Below, piece after piece: positions 55,249 to 64,000 of a stretch of 64,000 nucleotides of DNA. The translations under genes and the position numbers were made by a program. The notes beneath the pieces are model-generated. The model ran no database searches, had not been told where the DNA came from, and saw only the letters and a list, made by a program, of their open reading frames with translations. Source of the stretch: Rhynochetos jubatus (lineage: Eukaryota; Chordata; Aves; Eurypygiformes; Rhynochetidae). Location: the NCBI GenBank assembly GCA_027574665.1, contig CM050656.1, forward strand, positions 2,169,001 through 2,233,000, read 5' to 3'. Position 1 is the first letter of the stretch; the number at the start of each line of letters is the position of its first letter.

Positions 55249-58200
55249 TGGACATTTTAGGTTCCAGTAAACCCTTTTAATGTAATGCTCAATTGTGAAC
55301 CTGCAGTAAAACACAAGATTTAGCCTTGTAGGCTGCTGCTGCTTCCAGAAACACACTCAGCTTGAATTTGCATCCAGGTGCAAAAATTCAAGCCAAGTCC
55401 ACTCTGTGCCCTGGAGATAAGGGGTGTACCAAATCCTGATCCCACGCTGTTTTGATAGTTGTAGGTAGGACCCTTTTCTCATTTTCTGGTAGTAAATAGG
55501 CTGCTCCCTTCCGCAAATACAGCCTCTCCTCTGCCTAGCCAGGTTGCAAAAACTCTTCAGTGGTCTTGGTGCCTTCTGGTTAGTGCAGTTTCCTTCTCTG
55601 CACCCTTAAGTGCCCTTTGGATAGGGTTATGCAGCTCTGGTCCTCATCCTTCCTCTCGCTTTTCCGGGCGCTCACCGGCCCCTCCGTTTGCCCAGCGCTG
55701 GCAGCTTCGTGTCTCAGACCTTCCTGTTCTTCCCCAGCCCTCCCTGTGCTCGCTTCCCAGCTCTTTCCAGCTCACGTGCAGGCCTCTCCTTGTGCAGCAT
55801 TCAGATCCTTACTCCGGAGTCTTACTTATCTATCAGGAAGCTTATAACAGATGAACTGACTCATCGTCTCTGACAACAGTGGTCTTGTTTAAAAAGTCAT
55901 GACAGTCAGCTGTCTCGCGTGTCCGTATCTGAAATGGATAGCCAGGGGGAGATTTGTGAAATCCTGCCCAAAATGGCAGTTTTAAGCGCTGATGAGTTGG
56001 GGTGATTTGTTTTACCCAAAGAACCCTGCCCTGGGGTGATGCACCTGGTTCGAGTTACCCTGATATAGACGTGGGTAATTCTCATTGAGAAAAATGGTGA
56101 CAAAACAATGCGTAGAGACACCTTTTTCTGTTTAAGTTATACAGCAAGTGAAGCATGTAAGTCTTTACACTAGTTCCGTCAGTAAATGAAACTGTATAGT
56201 TCTGGCAGGAGGATAAATATAGCCTTAGCAGATGGGAAAACCTATGAGAAAGGCGTAGAACAAGTGACGATGTGGAAGAACTCCCCTAGACTTGAAGGCT
56301 ATTGCAAACCAGTGTGTGTCTACACACATTAAATATTGCTGCTAAAGCAAAAGGAATTTAATCTGATGTTATTACTCATGGTCTGTATTTGGGGTTGTTT
56401 TTTTTTCCTCCTGTGTTTCCCTTAGTTTAGAGAATTAAAATAATTTATCAGCTTCACTTTGAGACTCTTGCTGCTGCAATGTTTGGGTTTCAGGCAATGC
56501 AGAGGAGTGGTTGTTGAGGTAAAATGTTGTAGCTGAATTGAATTATGACACCAGTTTTCAGCTTTAAAATCTTGTTTTTACAAAAAACCCCTGTTCTGTG
56601 AGTGTAAAATGCCGTTGGTTCTATTGGTCTGTCAGCCCTACGTGCCGTTACATCTCAAATAGTTTAATATCCCTTATTCAGGTTAGATTCTGAGGGAGAG
56701 GATGATGAATGGTGCAGAGAAGGTAGAGGAAGAACCTTTTTCCTGGCCATGCGATGTAAGAACAAGTAGGCATGCAGTGAAATTGAAAAACTCACGGCGT
56801 GAATGGTTTTGGTTTTCATTAGACGTTAATTACACTGAGGGACCGTTTGCAGGGCTCTCTGGGCGCAGAACTTGGCTAGATCCAAAGTAATTTTTGTAAA
56901 TCACAAAGTATCCAGGGGTATTAAGTATTTGCAAAGTATTTCAGAGACAATTTTGGAGAGCTGTAGGAAGGATGTGAATGTTTATCCCTCATCGCTTAAG
57001 CCAGTCTCTGGGAAATAAGGCTTGGAGGAAACTTTCTAGGAGAGCAGATTATTCTGCGTCTGCCTACAGTGGAATTTCTTGCACTTTCTGTTTGAAGCAT
57101 CTGGCGTTACTGTCAGTGATGAGAAAATAGATTAGTGGATGATGATGGATTAGATCAGGGGCTATTCAGATCCTTAAAAAGTGTAATTCTGTGAGCGCAC
57201 GTGTGCTCTGGGTTTGGCACCTTCTCACGTTTGCGCGCTTAACGGTACACTGTTTATTTTATCGATGTCGGGGGGAAGAAGGTACAGAACCCCCCCGTAG
57301 CTGTCTTTGCTTTCTGTCTGTGTGGGTTTTGTGTGTGTGTGGTTTGTGGGATTTCTCCTCCCTTCCATCCATCCCTTTCCTGACTGTTCTCTCCTCTTTG
57401 GAAGCCAAGCAAAGTGCCAGATATATTTTTGCCAAGGGGGAGTGAGGCGGCAAGTGGAACCTAAAGCTGCGTCGTGGTCCATGTGCACGGGATGGCATTT
57501 GGCTGCCTCCTTCAACCCAAGCCTTCTCTGTCACCTGCTGAGAGGTGGCCAGGAGGCGTGGGGGAGAAGATGTCCCGTTGTGGGACATCTGGTAACACGT
57601 TTCCATGGGGACAGTCGGGTTTGCTTTCTGTTGGAGCTGTGAAACCGGACAAACCGAGACGGGGGATCCGGAGGGGTCTGTGCAGGTTCGGGGCCTGGGA
57701 GGATTAAGGAGAGTCTTGTTGGTGCTGAAAGTGTAGGCTGGGAATTTGGACAGCGTGGCCAGAGGTATTGTATTGGGTTATTTTATATAGGGGTGAAAAG
57801 GTACCTTGTTTGGGGTAGAATTATAAAGCTTGGTACCTTGTGGGCTGAACATCTTTACTGCTGAATCGCTGAAGAGTTGGTGCTAGCACAAACAAACGGA
57901 TTATGCTGGGCTGGGGGACAGTGAAATGAGGCTGGACTGAGTTTGGCGTTTGGGCTCAGGATGGTGTGAGTACGCGATACGGACTGACTGGTGGTTCCTG
58001 AGGAGTTACAGTAGGTTCTGGTGGGGTGGAAGCAGCTGAGAGTTCGTTGCGACGTGGCATGAAAAGCCACTGGCAAAGGGATTAGAGCTCTCATGGGTTT
58101 AGGTGTTTTTCCCCATGTGTAGTGACTAAAATTAGGGTTAGGGATTGGCAAGCTGTGGGTTGCTGACCGTTTCTTTCTGTAACACCAGTAAGGGCTGGTA

Positions 58201-61200
58201 CTAACAGGGGGAAGTGCCTTGAAGGATAAGTCTTGACCAGACGGTGGTTAAAGCCACGGCTGGGGCTAGGGTTGAGTTTCTGAGCTTGGATTTGGAAATG
58301 GGAGCAGCTAACACACTAAGAAATGCGCTGGATTCCGGTCCTTGGACTGTGATGGCTGGAGCCAAGTAGGCAAATGCCTTTTGATGGGCTCTGAAGATGA
58401 GCTCAGCCTTGCTGAGCTGGAGTTAAGGTCCAGGTTTCCATTAAAACTTGCTATGCTTGGATGTTTCCTATTAGGCACTTATCCGTGTGAGCGGTAGTAC
58501 AGAGGTTGCTTCCCTGTCCCAGCATGTGGACTCAGCTCCAAGATTTTAGAGCCTTCACGCCGTGAAGGATTCCATCCAGGCCTTGGTGTAGCCATAGTGA
58601 CCCTTCCTTCCCGGTGAACCAAGCCGTTTGTCCCTTGCCTTTATTTAACCTAAGGAATAAACACAGATGTTCCTTCCAGAGACCCAAATCGCAAGTGTAA
58701 CTGAAGCAGTCCTACCCCCGCGGGACGTTCACGACCCAACATTAAACACAGTGTGTCAGCCCCTTTAGTGCCCTGCACGTGCAGTTCCTTCAGACCGGGT
58801 AGCGGGGGCTGTCTTGGGGAAGCTGGAGCCCAAGGAATGTCCTGTTTGGATGGGAAAAGATGAATGTGGTCAAACAGAGCTGCAGGCTTCATGAGTGTGT
58901 GTGCCATTGAAGACTTTAAATCCTTATAACTAGTCTTCAGAGGTATTTTTCCCACTCTTTGCATTCCATTGGGTGGAAATGAAAGCATTAAGCGGATTGA
59001 GTCTTTTTAAGTTTCCTTTTATAAACGAAACCCCAGTTAATTCAGAGGACCTTTCCTCCTCAGGCGGTTTGCTCTGTGACTTTGCTGCTGGTTGACCAAG
59101 AAATCGTACAGCAGTTCTGTTTTCCTGCGGGCTGTCGGTAGTTTGGTGAAATGCCAGTATTTCAGCGTGTAATGTACTTTATCACAGGGTAAATGAGTTT
59201 CTGTAAGGGAGAAGCAGTGGAAGCCATCAGGATCCTTTGCAATAATGCAACAGAGAAGTTGAGGTGACTGGTGTTCGCTTTGTCTTTTGGAGTGTCGTGA
59301 GTGGTGCCTGGAAGAGGATGGAAAATGCTCAGCGGTTTTGTGTTATGGCAGGTCTAGCCAGCGTTTCAATGGGAGCACGAGGATACAAACTACTAGGTGA
59401 CATTTTTGAGCCATACTTTGAATTTTATTTGCTGAAATACACTTCATTTGCAAACAGCTGCCTGTTGAGAACATTAAACTGACCTGATGGAGCTGCTAAA
59501 CAGTTAATATGTGTTCATTTGCTCTCTAATTATTTGCAGCACAGCTGATAATACCCTACTTTTGACCTGATTATAAGCAGCAGATTTTGCAGGGAACAGC
59601 GGCTGTTTGTGGTAAAACGTATGCCTTCAAGCCTCAAGTGTTGGCGAGCAGCACAGAGCTAGAATGACGATAGTTAGAACAGGTAATAAAAGGGTGACTG
59701 AAGGGTAACAAGTGGCGGGTACTGTAATACCTTTTATATCAGGTACTCTTCAGCGTGCACGAACTAGGACAGGGGTCGATTGTGTTGTGTTTGCAATGCA
59801 AGAGTGATTTTTCACAGGGTGTTCAGGGCGTATCTTGTAAAACAACGCCCAGAGCAGAAGCTGTGTCGTACAGGTAAAGAAGTAGGAAGTGAGAAAAGGG
59901 GAAAGAGAGGTCACAAATTCAAGGAACAGTATGGTCTTGAGGACTACACGGATCTGGGCAAGCACGGTGGAGTGGGGAGCAGCGAGTAAGCTGATGCCGT
60001 AGGGTGGCTTTGTAAGTCATGTCTGGAAGAGAAGTCACCTCTGCTTTCCTAAACCCCGTTGGCACCGTTGTAGAGCCAATATTCTGCTGGGGTGGTTGTG
60101 TGATTTTTACTGAAGGTACCTCAGAGAACCTGCAAAGGACAGAGTGAGAGCTTAATGCCAGATTTTTCTCCTCAGTACCCTTAGATGTTTTTCTTTTAAA
60201 ACAGTGTTTCTAAACTTGTAAACAAGAAACTGACCCTTTCCTTTGCTAGAATAAATAACCATGCTATTTTCGCTTTTGTTTTTGCCTGGGGTCCTGGGTG
60301 AACTCAGGTGCCACTGACACACGCGCGAGAGAGTTTCTTCTGGAAACTAATCCAAATAAAGTGACTGTCTGCAGCGTGTAAGAAATCTGGGAGTTGTTGG
60401 GGTCGCAGTGTTTTCTTGCTGACGCGTAAGAATCAGCTTTGGGACTATGAAATGTCAAGAAAAAAGGGGAGACTTTTCCCTCGATGGGGGAGAACTTTCT
60501 CTAACCTTGTTGCTAAAGAAAGTTTAACATCCGAGTCATGCAGATTGATGTGGATTGAGTGCTTTCTGCCTGCAAGACGGTCACCAGGTGAAAAATTACT
60601 TCAGAGCGTTGCTTGAAAGAACAGTACGATGCTCAGATTGAGAAATAAACTCTTGAGATTGATTTTTGTTTCATTCATGCTTTCGTAATTCAGTAATTGC
60701 TCGAGGAAGCAATAGGCTGAATAGCACTGGAATAAACAGTACCGAAAAAATACCTTCTGAAATTGCCAGAGCACTTGTTAAATGCGAAAGATAAATCTGG
60801 AGTGGAGCTCCTTGCGACAGGGATACTTCAAAGAGTGCTTATAAATAGTGAAAACAGGAACTTCAGGAAGAGAGGAATCCGAAATGATTAATCCTCGGTG
60901 GTAACCATGTCTGAAACTACAAGCCCAAATAAGAAACAGAAAATGATCCAGCCTCACAAGAGCTCTTGAGAAGAAAATAAGTATAAAACATATGGAAACC
61001 TTCAGGGTGAAGCTGCTCTGTTTGATGGGATTCTGTTCAAAGAAAATCATGTTCTCAGGATGCACAGTGTGCTCAGGAATACTAATCATAAATCTCACGG
61101 TGCCTGTGTGGGGTGCAGGAGCTAAACCCACTGCTGCCTATTTTGGTCATTCCACTGGCGGAAAAGGCATCTGTGTGTGACATTTGCAATCGCTGTAGGC

Positions 61201-64000
61201 ATCAGCTTGGAAAATCGTCATCGAAATAGCACAGGAGTCTCCATTTTTCACCTGAGGATGGCTGGTGGTGTTTCAGGACCACAATAACTCTGGCCTTTCT
61301 TTGTCAGGAGTCAAAGAACATGTAGGAGCAGGATGTTAAGTGCTATTTTGAGAGCTTGGATTCAGATCACTGCTTCTTCCAGCAGTGCTTCTCTTCCCAC
61401 TAGGGAAACCCCTCAGGGTGTGTCTCTTGGGATCCTCGAAGGAGAGCAGGAACTTGTCCCAGCATTATCCTTCAGATTTACAGCAGCTTCTCCAGGGAGC
61501 CTGAGCGGTGCGGTACGGTGCACGAAGAACAGAGCTGGGGGGTCCGAGCGGGCGCGGCGGCATCCTTCCCTGCTGCACCGAGGACTTCACGACAGATTCT
61601 GGCTGGAGACATCTCCAGAAGAGGTACCTCGCCACGAAGCTCCAGGGGAATGGTCTGCTGCTGTCATAACAATTAATGTGCTGCTTCGGATACCCCTCCC
61701 CACTGTTTCTTCCCAGGTACGCAGGCTTGGGAGAAGTGAATACACCTCAGTTGGTTTCGTTGGGCTGTTTTCCTTCTTTCTTTTCTCTCTCTCTCTCTCT
61801 CTCTCAAGTTTGCATTTCCTTCCTAGAATTCACTCAGGAATTTCTATTATAACCCGTCCTCGCTTCGCTTTCCTAATGAATTATTTATATGTATAACACA
61901 GACCTTTGGATGAAAACCATTAGCGAAAGAGAAATCCTCGGATAAGCAGGACGATTAGAATCCTGGCACTTCTGCGGAGCTGGTGATCTTCTTTTCCCAT
62001 TCTGAGCCCTTCATTTGCTTTTGGCGTACGCTTAATGTTTCAGTATCCTGAAATCCCCTGCCTGTGCTGTTAAAGGTTTGATGTGTTACCACGTGGCCAG
62101 TGTTTCCCCTGTTCTGTAGGTGAATTGGGCCTGTGTGCTTTCTCATGCTTTTCATTCATTTTTATTCATTCCTGTAATTTTTGGAGGAGTCACAGGACCT
62201 TATGTTTTTTTTTTTCCCCTCCCAAAGATGCTTGTGGCTTACTGATGAATCAGTTCAAATATCAATTGAAGGCTTTAAATGCCTTTTCTCAGAAAGGCAA
62301 GAACAAGGCAGGGCTCAAATGAGGTCAGGCATAAGGACTATAAAAATAAATACTTGTTCACCTAATCGTTAGTTTTCTTCTGGAGCCTATTTGCAGGAAA
62401 ACACGTTTTTTAAAAAGGAGAAATGATCAGGTCACAGGCAAGTGGCTAACTGTAAGGACAGAGAAAGACACATTCTTTAGCATCTTTGCTTGTTTCTTCA
62501 TCATTCACTGTCGGTGTAGAAGTTATTTTGTCCAAGAACTAGCCTACAAGACTAGTAGTCTCTACAAGACTAGTTCTGTTCTGGTGCAAGACTCCTCTGC
62601 CGTGTAACGCAGCCGCAATGGAATGAATTCCTCAATTCAGTTATGCGGAGTAAAAGTTAGGAAGTACTTGCTAAGCGAAAGGTAAGGTGTTTGTTTAGAC
62701 TCATGTAAAAATAGAGACAGCTTTATGATAAAACATAGTAACTTAGCCCTAAGCAAACTCCTGTGCTCCTCTGTAGAAATCTTGGATGGATTTTGGAGGA
62801 GAAACGTTGCTTCCCCTCTCTGACCCGAGGTGTTACTGTTGTGGCGTTTGCTCCTTGCTCTTACTACCAGGAGGAATTGATGCTAGCTACGTTTGTTTTT
62901 TTGAAGTGCCAACTTTTTATTTATAAAACAAGGGACAAGCAGGAGACGTCTTCCAACCTCCTCTCCACGGAATGGCGTCTGCTTCCACATGCCTCATCAC
63001 CTCTTCTGCTTCGCCGCAGGGTAGCGGTAGGGATATTTCTCCTGTGGCACTCATCTGGGAAACTCCTTTTCTGCGCTGGGGTTGAATGCAACAGAGAAAG
63101 CATGTGCAGCCAGCCCCCCAAATGCCCTTCTCCCTTCCCGTAATTCACTCCATTAGACTGCAGTATGGTGCAATCTCTGGAGTAGTGCCTGCTTTTTCCA
63201 GTATTGTGTGTTTGGGAGCACCTGGGTTAGCGCTGGGAAGTGCACTCCTGTGGCCCGTGCGGCGGCTTCGGGCTGGTTTTTGCTACAGATGTGTACGTTA
63301 GGGTTTTTTTGAATTATGGTTACAATGGTAGTTTTGGAAAGGGTACTTGTAGGTGTCTAACAGCTGCACTTTATAATCAGAGTAATTAAATTCACAGAAA
63401 TCAGTCGTTTGAAATAAAAAATTGCAAGCATCTTAGCATTCTTCCCCCGCGTTCTCCTCTTTGTCACTGCATACTTGGTGACTAAAATGAGGTGCATGCT
63501 TTTGCACTGTAAATATAAACAAGTATTATTATAATTTCCATGATTCTTTTTAATTTTAAAATACCTGGAGAAGATTTTTTCCCCCTTGGCAGCCTGCAGG
63601 ATCAGCCCATCTTTGCTTTTTCCGCAGAGGAGGGTGAAAGGAGTGTTCTCCATATGTCTGCGGGGTTAAAATTATCCTGAGCGCTGCGTGGCTGTGGTTC
63701 TGCAGATGAGCGCAGCTCCGCAGCTCAAAGGGATGTAGCTAAATGGAGGAAGTACCGGGAATGCTTCATCCCTGAGTCGCTCAGGTTCTCCGTTGCACCC
63801 AGTCGTCTCCGTACGTAGGGTTTGGCCCTTTCAGGACCTCTTTTTCTTTCAGTAAGCAGTAGACGTTTTTCCAGAAGTAAGTGTATAAGGTGATACCGTA
63901 ATTTTCATTTATTAGCTCGCTGGGTATCTGCCAAAAGTTGTATCGCAGAGCCCTGCAGTCATGGTGCGGATGCTGTCTCCCAAGCCGGGGTAACTCCGCT
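55249..64000 (+). other. Probable intron or intergenic DNA without recognised gene
   Basis: About 8.75 kb of AT-moderate sequence. Apart from the CT repeat near 61.79 kb and a small tandem duplication near 62.55 kb, I found no repeat family, RNA gene or exon with homology. If the CpG island at 53 kb starts PDE4B, this is its first intron. Confidence 0.45.
61784..61805 (+). repeat. (CT)n microsatellite
   Basis: About eleven uninterrupted CT units within a longer pyrimidine-rich stretch (61767-61805). A simple sequence repeat. Confidence 0.9.

Noticed and set aside
57140..57195. Possible old CR1 3' end (ggattagatcaggggctatt followed by aattctgtga)
   Set aside because: Resemblance to the CR1 terminus is short and interrupted; too weak to call without an alignment.
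53930..64000. Coding exons of PDE4B
   Set aside because: No frame here resembles PDE4B isoform N-termini or its UCR or catalytic regions; only the promoter assignment by synteny remains.

Overview
The window is vertebrate and almost certainly avian nuclear DNA. It contains one large spliced gene with short exons and GT-AG introns, and many CR1 non-LTR retrotransposon fragments with the bird-type 3' end (a 'ggttggaagggacc...' block followed by repeats of 'attctgtg'). There are no operons, CRISPR arrays or bacterial signals. Nearly every open frame in the six-frame translation is a chance frame or lies inside a CR1 copy; real coding sequence is confined to the exons listed.

Region 1 (about 2.1-33.0 kb, + strand) is the leptin receptor gene LEPR. 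I resolved 18 coding exons whose splice phases all agree. Together they give 3456 nt, or 1151 codons plus a stop (the human long form is 1165). In order they encode a signal peptide and N-terminal domain, the first cytokine-receptor homology module (WSDWS at 309-313), an Ig-like domain, the leptin-binding second module (WSDWS at 612-616), membrane-proximal FNIII domains, one membrane helix (about 831-851), the Box 1 JAK2 site, and a tail carrying three conserved signalling tyrosines (Y975, Y1072, Y1132). The last of these lies in a YVPQ STAT3 site. The intron after the membrane-helix exon has a GC donor instead of GT. Reading past it gives a short frame ending just upstream of an AATAAA signal.

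Region 2 (33-52.8 kb) is LEPR 3' UTR and intergenic DNA, rich in CR1 fragments. Two elements, at 8.0 kb (+) and 36.4 kb (-), are nearly identical and share the same 5' end. That end is a head of about 70 bp resembling the 5' half of a tRNA, fused to a CR1-derived body. They look like a CR1-mobilised SINE and are the most unusual mobile DNA here.

Region 3 (52.85-53.93 kb) is a strong CpG island with a likely first exon ending in a good donor at 53684. By the conserved order LEPR-PDE4B known from mammals, it is probably the promoter of PDE4B, but no PDE4B protein sequence is visible. The remainder to 64 kb would be its first intron: a 15-bp minisatellite, a CT repeat, one old CR1 tail, and nothing recognisably coding.
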